Origin: an uncultured Paracoccaceae bacterium
GTDB lineage: Bacteria > Pseudomonadota > Alphaproteobacteria > Rhodobacterales > Rhodobacteraceae
Length of the DNA stretch: 64,000 bases
Assembly: GCA_947500135.1 (NCBI GenBank)
Contig: CANMQX010000003.1
Span: 248,001 to 312,000, forward strand
Direction of reading: 5' to 3'
In this document: positions 17,476-25,826 of the stretch, in pieces
How the letters are laid out: each line of letters begins with the position of its first letter
Position numbering within the stretch: position 1 is the stretch's first letter
Program-made: the position numbers and the translations under genes
The notes under the pieces: generated by a model
The model's input: only the letters and a program-made list of their open reading frames with translations
Database searches by the model: none
What the model was told of the DNA's origin: nothing

Positions 17476-18303
17476 ATGCCTCTCGTGACACTCAAAGATG
17501 TCCTGCAACCCGCCCTGAAAAACGGCTATGCCGTGGGCGGGCTTGTCACCCTTGGCTGGGAAGATATGCGCGCTTTCGTAGCCGCAGCAGAGGTGGAAAA
17601 CTGTCCCGTCATCCTGCAAGCCGGGCCATCCTGCCGGGCCCATACGCCACTGCCGGTGCTTGGGCAGATGTTCCGGCATCTGGCGGAGAACGCGAGCGTA
17701 CCCGTTGTGGCGCATCTCGACCACGGATATACATTTGAAGAATGCAAAGAAGCGCTGGACAGCGGCTTTACCTCTTTGATGTTCGACGGGTCGCGCAAAC
17801 CTTTGGCCGAGAACATCGCTGAAACCAAAGCCATCGCCGAAATGGCCCATGCCGCTGGCATCTCTTGCGAGGGTGAGATCGGGTTCGTGGGCTATGCGGA
17901 TGGCGAAAGTTCAGCAGGGACGGACCCTGCTGAGGCGGCACAATTCGCGGCGGAAACTGGCGTGGACGCGATGGCGATCTCGGTCGGCAATGTCCATCTG
18001 CAACAGGATAAGGAAGGCGGGCTGGACGAAGACCGGATCGCCGCCATTCAGGCCCTGACCGACGTGCCGCTGGTGATCCATGGCGGCTCCGGCGTGCCGG
18101 TGGAACAGCGCCAGCGCCTCGCCCGAACCACCAATATCTGCAAATTCAATATCGGCACCGAATTGCGCATGGCCTTTGGGGCGGCCATGCGCATGGCTGT
18201 AAATGCCGACCCGGATCGGTTTGACCGGGTGACGATCCTGAAAGAAACCCATGAACCCACCGTCGCCGCGGCGCGGCAGGTTCTGGCAGCACTGAAAGGT
18301 TGA
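17476..18303 (+). CDS. iolJ: Class II fructose-bisphosphate-type aldolase, probable IolJ
   Basis: A 275-residue zinc-dependent class II aldolase. Zinc and substrate motifs are in order: HLDHG, SCEGEIGFVG, HGGSGVP and KFNIGTELR. Between iolB and iolG it most likely cleaves 6-phospho-5-dehydro-2-deoxygluconate to dihydroxyacetone phosphate and malonate semialdehyde, the IolJ step. A related tagatose- or fructose-bisphosphate specificity cannot be excluded by sequence alone. It follows iolB by 66 bases and precedes iolG by 4, in one transcript. Confidence 0.88.
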   Translation: MPLVTLKDVLQPALKNGYAVGGLVTLGWEDMRAFVAAAEVENCPVILQAGPSCRAHTPLPVLGQMFRHLAENASVPVVAHLDHGYTFEECKEALDSGFTSLMFDGSRKPLAENIAETKAIAEMAHAAGISCEGEIGFVGYADGESSAGTDPAEAAQFAAETGVDAMAISVGNVHLQQDKEGGLDEDRIAAIQALTDVPLVIHGGSGVPVEQRQRLARTTNICKFNIGTELRMAFGAAMRMAVNADPDRFDRVTILKETHEPTVAAARQVLAALKG

Positions 18304-18307
18304 CATC

Positions 18308-19294
18308 ATGCTGAATATCGGACTTCTGGGCTGTGGCCGGATCGGGCAGGTGCATGGCGCAACCTTGCGGGGCATGATGACCGCCCGCGCAGCCGCCGTG
18401 TCGGACGCGATGCCTGCCGCGGCAGAGGCGCTGGCGCTGACCTTGAATGCAAGGGTCATGACCAGCGACGACTTACTGCATGATCCTGACATCGACGCGG
18501 TTGTTATCGGCACCCCCACAACCACCCATTACGACCTGATCCACCAGGCCGCCGCCAATGGCAAAGCGATCTTTTGCGAAAAACCTGTTGATCTGTCAGT
18601 TGACCGGATCAGGGAATGTCTGGCCGCCGTGGACAAGGCGGGCGTGCCGTTCATGACCGCCTTTAACCGGCGGTTCGACCCCAGCTTTGCCCATTTGCAG
18701 CGCCAGATCGCCGATGGGGTCATTGGCAATGTGGAACTGGTCACGATCCTGTCGCGCGACCCGTCGCCGCCACCCTTGGGCTATATCAAGACCTCCGGCG
18801 GGATTTTCCGTGATATGATGATCCACGATTTGGATATGGCGCGTTTCCTTCTGGGCGAGGACCCCGTTGAACTCCATGCCGCCGGGTCCTGCCTTGTTGA
18901 TCCCGCTATTGGTGAGGCAGGCGATTTTGATACCGCCACGGTCACGCTAAAAACCGCCAGCGGCAGGCTTTGCCAGATCTCCAATTCCCGCCGCGCTACC
19001 TATGGCTATGATCAACGGATTGAGGTGCATGGCGAAAAGGGCCTGCTCCGCGCAGAAAACCAACTGCAAAACACGGTTGAACTGGCCAATGATGCCGGGT
19101 TCCGACGTGCCGCGACAGAACCGTTTTTCCTCGAACGCTACGCCGCTGCCTACCGGGCAGAGATGGAACATTTCGTGGATGTGATCGTGGCGGGTGGTCA
19201 GATGACACCCAGCGGTCAGGACGGGCTGAAGGCGCAGATACTGGCGGATGCCGCCACGCAATCGGCGCAGGATGGGTTGCTCAAAAAGCTGTAG
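18308..19294 (+). CDS. iolG: Inositol 2-dehydrogenase (IolG)
   Basis: A 328-residue Gfo/Idh/MocA dehydrogenase, the best match in the window to true IolG. The NAD-binding start is GLLGCGRIGQVHG, the EKP motif is in CEKPVDLSVDR, and the catalytic Asp/His region is DMMIHDLDMARF. It oxidises myo-inositol to 2-keto-myo-inositol, the first catabolic step. It is the last gene of the plus-strand iol run, 4 bases after the aldolase and 38 before the sensor kinase gene. Confidence 0.9.
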   Translation: MLNIGLLGCGRIGQVHGATLRGMMTARAAAVSDAMPAAAEALALTLNARVMTSDDLLHDPDIDAVVIGTPTTTHYDLIHQAAANGKAIFCEKPVDLSVDRIRECLAAVDKAGVPFMTAFNRRFDPSFAHLQRQIADGVIGNVELVTILSRDPSPPPLGYIKTSGGIFRDMMIHDLDMARFLLGEDPVELHAAGSCLVDPAIGEAGDFDTATVTLKTASGRLCQISNSRRATYGYDQRIEVHGEKGLLRAENQLQNTVELANDAGFRRAATEPFFLERYAAAYRAEMEHFVDVIVAGGQMTPSGQDGLKAQILADAATQSAQDGLLKKL

Positions 19295-19332
19295 ACACTT
19301 GCCATGCTCGCGGATTACGGCAATCAATCCTG

Positions 19333-21063
19333 ATGCGCCTTTTATCCTACATCCTGCCGTTGCTGGTCACATTGCTGATCGCATTTGGTGTGTTCAAAGG
19401 CGCCTATGGCTATTTCCAGTCAGAGGAACTGTCCAAGGCCGAAGGGCGGCTGTCGCTTTATCAAAGCTCGGTCACGGCAGAATTCGAACGGTTCGCGCAT
19501 CTGCCTTATGTGTTGGCGCGCGACCCTTTTGTCATCGACACGGCCAGCGGGGCAGGGACGGCGGCATTGAATGCACGGCTCGCCGCCTTTGCTGACCGGG
19601 CGGGGTTGGATGCGATCTATCTGATGGATGTGGCGGGGCAGACCATCGCGGCCTCGAACCACGCCGCACCGGGCAGCTTTGTTGGCCAGAATTACGCCTT
19701 TCGCCCTTACTTCAGCGATGCATTGCGGGGCGGGCAGGGCCGGTTCTACGCCATCGGGGCCACGACGGGGCAGCCCGGCTATTTCATCGCCGATCCGGTG
19801 CGCGATGCTGCGGGCGACATCATCGGTGTCATCGCCATCAAGATAGACTTTTCCGCGCTGGAAGAAAGCTGGCGCAGTTCCGGCGAACAGGTGCTGCTGG
19901 CCAATCGGGATGGTGTTGTCCTGCTCGCCTCTGATCAGGCGTGGCGTTACCGGACGTTGACCGCCCTGACCGATGATCAAAAGACGCAGATCATCGCCGC
20001 CCGGCAGTTTCCGGGGCAGGAACTGGATATGCTGAATTGGACGCCCGCCAATGATCAGCGCGCGCAAATCGGCGGGGCGGAATTTTTGCATTTGATCAGC
20101 GATGACCTGCCGCAGGGCTGGGCGCTGCATTATTTCACCAGCGATGATCGCGCTGTTGCGCAAAGTTGGCTGGTCACCGCTTTGGTTGGGTTTGTGGCCG
20201 GGCTGGCGCTGATCCTGTTTCAGGTGCAGCGCGCGCGGCGGGTCAGTGCGGCCCTTGCCCGGTCTGAAAAGGAAGAGGCGCAGTTGCGGCGGGCCAATGC
20301 CCGGCTGGCGGTTGAGATAGAGGACAGGCGCCGCGCCGAACGCCGCCTGCGACGTACCCAGAACGAGTTGGAGCGCGCGAGCCGATTGGCCGCACTTGGC
20401 CAGCTTGCCGCCTCTGTTACCCATGAATTGGGCCAGCCCATTGCCGCGATGCGCAACCACCTGACCGCCGCAGAGATGACAGCAAAGCCGAGTGCGACGC
20501 TGACTCAGGATGTCAGCAGTCTGGTTGACCGGATGGAAGGGATCACCCGGCAACTGAAATTCTTTGCCCGATCCGCACCGGAACCTTTTGTGGAACTTGA
20601 CTTGCGCGATGCCGTGCAAATGGCACTGACGCTTGTGCAGCCGAACTTTGACGCCGCAGGCATCACCTGTGATCTGCAGGCGGGTTCCGAACCGGTCATG
20701 ATGCGCGGTATCCGGCTGCATCTCGAGCAGGTGTTAACCAATATCCTGCGCAATGCCGCCGATGCTGTCGAAGGGGCCTCTAACCCAACTGTCGCGATCA
20801 CCCTTGGCCAGTCGGATGCGGATGTCTGGGTGGTTTGCGCGGATAACGGGCACGGGCTGGGGCAGGCGACATTGGCGGAGTTGCAGGAACCCTTTGTCAC
20901 CACCCGCGAAAGCGGGCAGGGCATGGGGCTGGGCCTTGCGATATCCGCCAGTATTGTCAGCGATCTGGGCGGGCAGATGACGGCAGAAAATGGGCTGGCA
21001 GAGGGGGCGATTTTCCGGGTCACCTTTCCATCGCTTGCAGCGTTGCAGGAGGCAGCTGAATGA
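19333..21063 (+). CDS. dctB: C4-dicarboxylate-type sensor histidine kinase (DctB-like)
   Basis: A 576-residue membrane sensor. TM1 is at about residues 5-24, a periplasmic double-Cache sensor region runs to about 275, and TM2 is near 280-298. A coiled segment precedes the kinase core, whose phospho-acceptor is His364 in VTHELGQP. The ATPase lobe shows NILRNAADAV, ADNGHGLG and GQGMGLGLAIS. The gene overlaps the DctD-like regulator by 4 bases and is followed by a TRAP transporter, the usual DctB/D target. The real ligand may be another organic acid. Confidence 0.87.
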   Translation: MRLLSYILPLLVTLLIAFGVFKGAYGYFQSEELSKAEGRLSLYQSSVTAEFERFAHLPYVLARDPFVIDTASGAGTAALNARLAAFADRAGLDAIYLMDVAGQTIAASNHAAPGSFVGQNYAFRPYFSDALRGGQGRFYAIGATTGQPGYFIADPVRDAAGDIIGVIAIKIDFSALEESWRSSGEQVLLANRDGVVLLASDQAWRYRTLTALTDDQKTQIIAARQFPGQELDMLNWTPANDQRAQIGGAEFLHLISDDLPQGWALHYFTSDDRAVAQSWLVTALVGFVAGLALILFQVQRARRVSAALARSEKEEAQLRRANARLAVEIEDRRRAERRLRRTQNELERASRLAALGQLAASVTHELGQPIAAMRNHLTAAEMTAKPSATLTQDVSSLVDRMEGITRQLKFFARSAPEPFVELDLRDAVQMALTLVQPNFDAAGITCDLQAGSEPVMMRGIRLHLEQVLTNILRNAADAVEGASNPTVAITLGQSDADVWVVCADNGHGLGQATLAELQEPFVTTRESGQGMGLGLAISASIVSDLGGQMTAENGLAEGAIFRVTFPSLAALQEAAE

Positions 21064-22400
21064 CCGATACGCCGCGTTTCAGCATTCTGGTCGTCGATGA
21101 TGACAAGGGCATGCGCACATCCCTGATTGATCTGTTGCAGGCCGCCGATTGGGATGTGCAGGCCTTGTCACGGGCCAGCGATGTGGCCGCGCAACTGGGT
21201 AAATCCATGCCCGATGTGATCTTGTCGGATGTGCGCATGCCGGGCATGTCGGGGATGGAATTGCTGGCCAGCTTGGACCAAGCCACCGCCTCGCCGCTTG
21301 TCCTGATCTCGGCCCATGGCGACATCCCCATGGCGGTGGAGGCGATACAGGGTGGCGCTTACAGCTTTGTTGAAAAGCCCTACGAGCCCCGGCGGTTGCT
21401 GACCATTCTACGCAATGCCGCCGAACGCAGCCGGATGCAGCGTAGCAATATCCGCTTGCAGGAACGGCTTTTGGCCCTGTCGGGGTTGGATCGTATCCTG
21501 TTGGGGCAAACAACCGACATCTGCGATCTGCGGCAAGAGATTATCGACATCGCCCCCACCACGGCCCCGGTGATGATCCTTGGTGAGACGGGCACAGGCA
21601 AGGAACTGGTCGCCCGCGCCCTGCATGATCTGGGCGGCAAGCCTGACCGCCCATTTCTGGCGCTGAACTGTGCCGGATTGTCGCCTGATACGTTCGAGGC
21701 GGAAATGTTTGGAACCGCTGATGGTAAGGGCGGACTGTTGCAGGCGGCGTCTGGCGGGACTTTGTTTCTGGATGAGTTATGCGCTTGCCCGCTGCCGGTG
21801 CAGGCCAAACTGTTGCGGGTGATTGAGGACAAACAGGTCCTGCCCGTAGGTGCCACAACACCGGTGCCGGTGCGCTTGCGGGTCATCAGCGCCACCAATC
21901 AGGATGTGCAGGCGTCGATTGCGGATGGGCGGCTGCGGTCGGATCTTTTGTTTCGGATCAATACGGTTGTGCTGACCCTGCCTACTTTAAGACAGCGACA
22001 AGACGATCTGAAAATCCTGATGACGCATTTTCTTGGGAAATTCGGGCGCGTTTACGAGGTCGCAGCACCGGTGATTGAACCCGATGATATGGCTGTTCTG
22101 CTGGCCCATGATTGGCTGGGCAATGTACGCGAGCTGCGCAATGTCGCCGAACGGCGCATTCTGGCCGCCCGGCGCGGCGGCGGCAGTATGGCCGAAGCGG
22201 TTGCCGGTGACCGACGGGTAGAGGTGATGCCCGCCACCCTGCGCGAGGCTGTGGCGACTTTTGAACGCGAACTGATCAGCAAGGCGGTCAAGGTGCATGA
22301 GGGCCGGATGGAAGATGCCGCCACCGCTCTGGGCATCGGGCGGCGCACGCTGAATGAAAAGATCGTCAAGCTGGGGCTGGATAAGGACGCGCTATTATAA
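21060..22400 (+). CDS. dctD: NtrC-family response regulator (DctD-like) lacking GAFTGA
   Basis: A 446-residue regulator with a receiver domain (phospho-acceptor Asp57 in LSDVRMPG), an AAA+ domain (Walker A GETGTGKE at 175-182, Walker B GGTLFLDEL at 232-240) and a C-terminal Fis-type HTH. The loop that normally reads GAFTGA, needed to touch sigma-54, is replaced near residues 218-226 by a shorter TADGKGG sequence. It may therefore act with the housekeeping sigma factor, as shown for Rhodobacter capsulatus NtrC. ATGA overlaps the kinase stop. Confidence 0.87.
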   Translation: MTDTPRFSILVVDDDKGMRTSLIDLLQAADWDVQALSRASDVAAQLGKSMPDVILSDVRMPGMSGMELLASLDQATASPLVLISAHGDIPMAVEAIQGGAYSFVEKPYEPRRLLTILRNAAERSRMQRSNIRLQERLLALSGLDRILLGQTTDICDLRQEIIDIAPTTAPVMILGETGTGKELVARALHDLGGKPDRPFLALNCAGLSPDTFEAEMFGTADGKGGLLQAASGGTLFLDELCACPLPVQAKLLRVIEDKQVLPVGATTPVPVRLRVISATNQDVQASIADGRLRSDLLFRINTVVLTLPTLRQRQDDLKILMTHFLGKFGRVYEVAAPVIEPDDMAVLLAHDWLGNVRELRNVAERRILAARRGGGSMAEAVAGDRRVEVMPATLREAVATFERELISKAVKVHEGRMEDAATALGIGRRTLNEKIVKLGLDKDALL

Positions 22401-22421
22401 GTAGCGACAAAGAGTGAAGGA

Positions 22422-22452
22422 CAGCCCCTCCCGTGGGGAGGGTCGGGGGCTG
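22422..22452 (+). terminator. Strong stem-loop after dctD
   Basis: A long GC-rich hairpin in which CAGCCCC pairs with GGGGCTG and the inner CTCCC with GGGAG. There is no T-run, so termination is uncertain. The remaining 150 bases to the TRAP binding-protein gene show no clear -24/-12 (TGGCA...TTGC) sigma-54 promoter. Confidence 0.5.
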
Positions 22453-22605
22453 CCGGCCTACCGACCTGGCGGGACGCCTTAACACTCGGGCGGAAATCCG
22501 CAGGGCAGCCCGCATGACCTCGGCGATTTTGTTCATATACACCGGGGCGTTTTCGTTGAATGATACAAACCATCATATCTGCATGCATTTTTTGGGAGGA
22601 AGACC

Positions 22606-23619
22606 ATGCGCACGCTACTCAACCGCACAGCTATTGCCACACTGACCCTCGCCTTTGCCACCGAAGGGATGGCCGAGGAATGGAACGTCTCTGTCTGGGG
22701 CAAACGCCGTGCCTTTACCGAACATGTTGAAAAACTGGCCGAACTGGTCGCCGATAAGACCGGCGGCGAATTTACCCTGAACATCAGCTATGGCGGCTTG
22801 TCCAATAACCGCGAAAACCTTGATGGGATTTCAATTGGCGCGTTCGAAATGGCGCAATTCTGTGCCGGCTACCACGCCGACAAGAACCCATCGATCACCG
22901 TGCTGGAACTTCCCTTCCTTGGGGTTGAGTCGCTGGAACAGGAAGTCGCGATCTCCATGGCCGTCTATCAGCACCCCGCCGCGCAAGAGGATCTGGGCCG
23001 CTGGAACGCGACCTTGCTGATGCCATCGCCACTGCCGCAATATAACCTTGCCGGTGTCGGTGATGCGCCTGCCAGCCTTGCCGATTTCGAAGGGCTCAGC
23101 GTGCGCGCCACCGGCGGGATCGGGGCCGCGATGGAAACTGTTGGCGCCGTGCCCACATCCATGTCGGCAACCGAGGTTCGTCAGGCGATGGATAGCGGCG
23201 TGGTCAAGGCCGTGGCTTTTGCCCCGCATGCCCATATGTCATTTGGCACCATCGAAAACGCCACATGGTGGACGACAAACCTGAACCCCGGCACGGTGAA
23301 CTGCCCTGTGGTGGTGAATACCGATGCGCTGGAAGGGTTGTCTGATGAACACCGCGCCGCACTGCTGGGTTCCGTGGATGAGGCGCTGGATCACTATGTG
23401 GAATTCTACAACTCCAACACGATGACAGCGTGGGGCCCTGCTTTGGCGGAACGCGGGATCACAGAAGTCGCATTCAGCGATGACGAACTCGCCGCGTTCA
23501 AAGAGGCCGCTGCGGCGCCCGCCGCTGCCGCTTGGATTGCTGACAACACGGCAAAAGGCCTGCCCGCGCAAGAGCTTTACGATCTTGTTACAGGTATGAT
23601 CGCCGAAGGCGGTTCCTGA
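22606..23619 (+). CDS. dctP: TRAP transporter substrate-binding protein (DctP family)
   Basis: A 337-residue secreted binding protein with a signal peptide ending near GMA/EEW at about residue 24. TRAP-family features include VRATGGIGAAMETVGAVP, which contains the conserved Arg that contacts the substrate carboxylate. GGGAGGA precedes the ATG. It starts a P-Q-M transporter set directly after the two-component genes that probably control it. The ligand is a carboxylate-bearing compound; its identity is not readable. Confidence 0.88.
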   Translation: MRTLLNRTAIATLTLAFATEGMAEEWNVSVWGKRRAFTEHVEKLAELVADKTGGEFTLNISYGGLSNNRENLDGISIGAFEMAQFCAGYHADKNPSITVLELPFLGVESLEQEVAISMAVYQHPAAQEDLGRWNATLLMPSPLPQYNLAGVGDAPASLADFEGLSVRATGGIGAAMETVGAVPTSMSATEVRQAMDSGVVKAVAFAPHAHMSFGTIENATWWTTNLNPGTVNCPVVVNTDALEGLSDEHRAALLGSVDEALDHYVEFYNSNTMTAWGPALAERGITEVAFSDDELAAFKEAAAAPAAAAWIADNTAKGLPAQELYDLVTGMIAEGGS

Positions 23620-23628
23620 TCCTGATCC

Positions 23629-23654
23629 GGCGCGGCCCCATGACGGGCCGCGCC
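23629..23654 (+). other. Intercistronic hairpin after dctP
   Basis: A perfect 10-bp GC stem (GGCGCGGCCC at 23629-23638 with 23645-23654) and a 6-base loop, between binding-protein and small-permease genes. It matches the placement of hairpins after three other binding-protein genes in the window. Confidence 0.6.
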
Positions 23655-23678
23655 ATCCGTTTCTGAAGGATATGTGGC

Positions 23679-24323
23679 ATGGCGGGCGCATCGCTTGTGC
23701 TGTCGGATGACAGCCGTCTGAGCAAAATAGATCATCTGCTGTTACGGGCTGAACTAAAGCTGGCACTGCTCAGCGGTCTGGCTGTGTTTGGGCTGATGCT
23801 GTTGGCGGTTGTGTCTGTCAGCGGACGTAATTTCTTCAACCAGCCTTTGCCCGGTTACGTGGACTGGATTGAACAGGCGATGCCATTGATCGCGTTTATG
23901 GGCGTTTCCTTCACCCAGCGCGAAGGCGGCCATATCCGCATGGATATGGTTGTGGGTGCCCTGAAAGGTCGGGCGCTCTATCTGGTTGAGATTATCACGA
24001 CGCTGGCCATCCTGATCCTGATGCTGCTGCTTGTCTGGGGCAGCTGGGCGCATTTCCAGCGCAGCTTTGATTTCGGTTCCCCGATGTGGAGCCGGGACAG
24101 TTCGATGGATATTGCCCTGCCAATCTGGCCCGCAAAACTGCTGGTGCCGGTGGCCTTCGGCGTGTTGTGCCTGCGGCTGATCCTGCAACTTTGGGCCTAT
24201 ATCCGGGCATTTGCGCGAAACGATCCGCGCCCGATTGCGGTGCCGCTGGTTGTCGATGCTGCAACCCAGGCCGCGATGGAGGCTGGACATGTTTCGGCCA
24301 ATGAACCAGGCGAAGGGCGCTGA
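23679..24323 (+). CDS. dctQ: TRAP transporter small membrane subunit (DctQ family)
   Basis: A 214-residue protein with four predicted membrane helices (for example LALLSGLAVFGLMLLAVV). The family pattern around FMGVSFTQREGGHIRMD is present. DctQ subunits help assemble the importer with DctM. GAAGGA lies about 8 bases before the ATG. It is 59 bases after dctP and 2 before the large subunit. The C-terminal tail of about 40 residues is longer than in many DctQ proteins. Confidence 0.87.
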   Translation: MAGASLVLSDDSRLSKIDHLLLRAELKLALLSGLAVFGLMLLAVVSVSGRNFFNQPLPGYVDWIEQAMPLIAFMGVSFTQREGGHIRMDMVVGALKGRALYLVEIITTLAILILMLLLVWGSWAHFQRSFDFGSPMWSRDSSMDIALPIWPAKLLVPVAFGVLCLRLILQLWAYIRAFARNDPRPIAVPLVVDAATQAAMEAGHVSANEPGEGR

Positions 24324-24325
24324 TC

Positions 24326-25726
24326 ATGGAACCGACCGATATTGGATTGATCGTCTCGGGCGGCATGTTGTTTCTGGTGGTCTTCGGGATGCGCGTGGCC
24401 TTCGCCGCCGGATTGGCTGGGATGGTCGGGCTGATCTGGATTTTCTGGGAAAAGAAGGATTACGATCCAGCAGATTTTGCGTGGGCGCTGTCGGTGGCGG
24501 TCAAGACCGCAGGTCAGGTGCCGCATTCAAAGATTTCGTCGCAGGCGCTGAGCCTGATCCCCACCTTTATCCTGATCGGCTATCTTGCCTATTACGCCGG
24601 GCTGACCAAAGCCTTGTTTGAGGCTGCAAAGCGGTGGCTCGCCTGGGTGCCCGGTGGGTTGGCCGTATCGACGGTGTTTGCCACCGCAGGGTTTGCGGCC
24701 GTGTCCGGCGCGTCTGTCGCGACCTCTGCCGTCTTTGCACGCATCGCAATCCCTGAAATGCTCAAGATCGGATATGATAAGCGGTTCGCCGCCGGGGTCG
24801 TTGCAGCCGGGGGCACCTTGGCCTCCCTGATCCCGCCATCGGCGATCCTTGTGATTTATGCGATCATCGTAGAGCAGGATGTGGGCAAGCTGCTGTTGGC
24901 CGGGTTCATTCCGGGCGCATTTTCAGCCGTAATCTATGGGCTTTTGATCATTGGCATGGCGGTCACGATCAAAGGGTTCGGGCCGCCGGTGACCGGGTTC
25001 ACGTGGCGGGAACGCTTCGCCTCCCTGCCGCCTGCGCTGCCCATCGTTTTCGTCGTCATGACGATCATCTTGTTTGTTTATAACCCGTTCGGCGGGGATG
25101 CCTGGGGCACGCCAACCGAAGGCGGGGCCATCGGGGCATTCGTGGTTTTCCTGATGGCGCTGTATCAGGGCATGCGCTGGTCACAGCTGCGCGATGCATT
25201 GCTGGAAACCGCTAAGCTGAGTGTGATGATCTTTACGATCATCTGGGGTGTGCTGATCTATGTACGGTTCCTGGGTTTTGCGGACCTTCCGGGCGTCTTT
25301 GCCGACTGGATCACATCGCTGACAATGTCGCCAATGCTGATCCTTGTGTGCATCCTGCTGGCTTATGCGGTGCTGGGCATGTTTATGGATGCGATTGGGA
25401 TGCTGCTGTTGACCCTTCCGGTGGTTTATCCGGCGGTCATGGCGCTGAACGGGGGGGAGGCCGTGTCGGCGGCTGACAGTACCTTTGGCATGTCAGGGCC
25501 GATGTGTGCGATCTGGTTTGGGATACTGGTGGTGAAGATGGCAGAGTTCTGTTTGATCACACCACCCATTGGCCTGAACTGTTTCGTGGTGGCTGGGGTG
25601 CGTGATGATCTGAGCGTGCAGGACGTGTTCAAAGGGGTGACGCCGTTCTTTATCGCGGATGGGATCACGATCGCGCTGCTTGTGACCTTCCCGATGATTG
25701 TCCTATGGCTGCCAAGTCTCGCCTGA
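24326..25726 (+). CDS. dctM: TRAP transporter large permease (DctM family)
   Basis: A 466-residue inner-membrane protein with about 12 hydrophobic helices, the Na+- or H+-coupled transport subunit of the TRAP system. Family motifs include AAGGTLASLIPPSAILVIYA near the middle and MDAIGMLLLTLPVVYP in the C-terminal half. It is somewhat longer than typical DctM (about 430), with an inserted loop around residues 45-75 (FWEKKDYDPADFAW). It is the last gene of the unit, followed by a terminator. Confidence 0.9.
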   Translation: MEPTDIGLIVSGGMLFLVVFGMRVAFAAGLAGMVGLIWIFWEKKDYDPADFAWALSVAVKTAGQVPHSKISSQALSLIPTFILIGYLAYYAGLTKALFEAAKRWLAWVPGGLAVSTVFATAGFAAVSGASVATSAVFARIAIPEMLKIGYDKRFAAGVVAAGGTLASLIPPSAILVIYAIIVEQDVGKLLLAGFIPGAFSAVIYGLLIIGMAVTIKGFGPPVTGFTWRERFASLPPALPIVFVVMTIILFVYNPFGGDAWGTPTEGGAIGAFVVFLMALYQGMRWSQLRDALLETAKLSVMIFTIIWGVLIYVRFLGFADLPGVFADWITSLTMSPMLILVCILLAYAVLGMFMDAIGMLLLTLPVVYPAVMALNGGEAVSAADSTFGMSGPMCAIWFGILVVKMAEFCLITPPIGLNCFVVAGVRDDLSVQDVFKGVTPFFIADGITIALLVTFPMIVLWLPSLA

Positions 25727-25731
25727 CGGTA

Positions 25732-25757
25732 AAAAAATCTGTGTCCACAGATTTTTT
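25732..25757 (+). terminator. Rho-independent terminator of the TRAP operon
   Basis: AAAAAATCTGTG, two bases, CACAGATTTTTT: a 12-bp stem ending in a T-run, six bases after the dctM stop. It is an almost exact inverted copy of the structure at 25792-25815. Confidence 0.8.
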
Positions 25758-25791
25758 CTATCCCGCCCGTTGCAACCTGGCGCTGGCCCCG

Positions 25792-25815
25792 AAAAATCTG
25801 TGGACACAGATTTTT
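25792..25815 (-). terminator. Rho-independent terminator of the ROK regulator gene
   Basis: AAAAATCTGTG, two bases, CACAGATTTTT, an 11-bp stem 11 bases beyond the stop of the minus-strand ROK gene. Being symmetric, it can end transcription from either side. The loop bases are the reverse complement of those in the other copy. Confidence 0.78.
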
Positions 25816-25826
25816 CCCACCTTGCA

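Noticed and set aside
19420..20721. 433-codon open frame on the minus strand
   Set aside because: Antisense to the DctB-like kinase, which has all kinase motifs in order.
22401..22605. Sigma-54 promoter for the TRAP operon
   Set aside because: No TGGCA-N-TTGC type -24/-12 pair is visible, and the DctD-like activator lacks GAFTGA.
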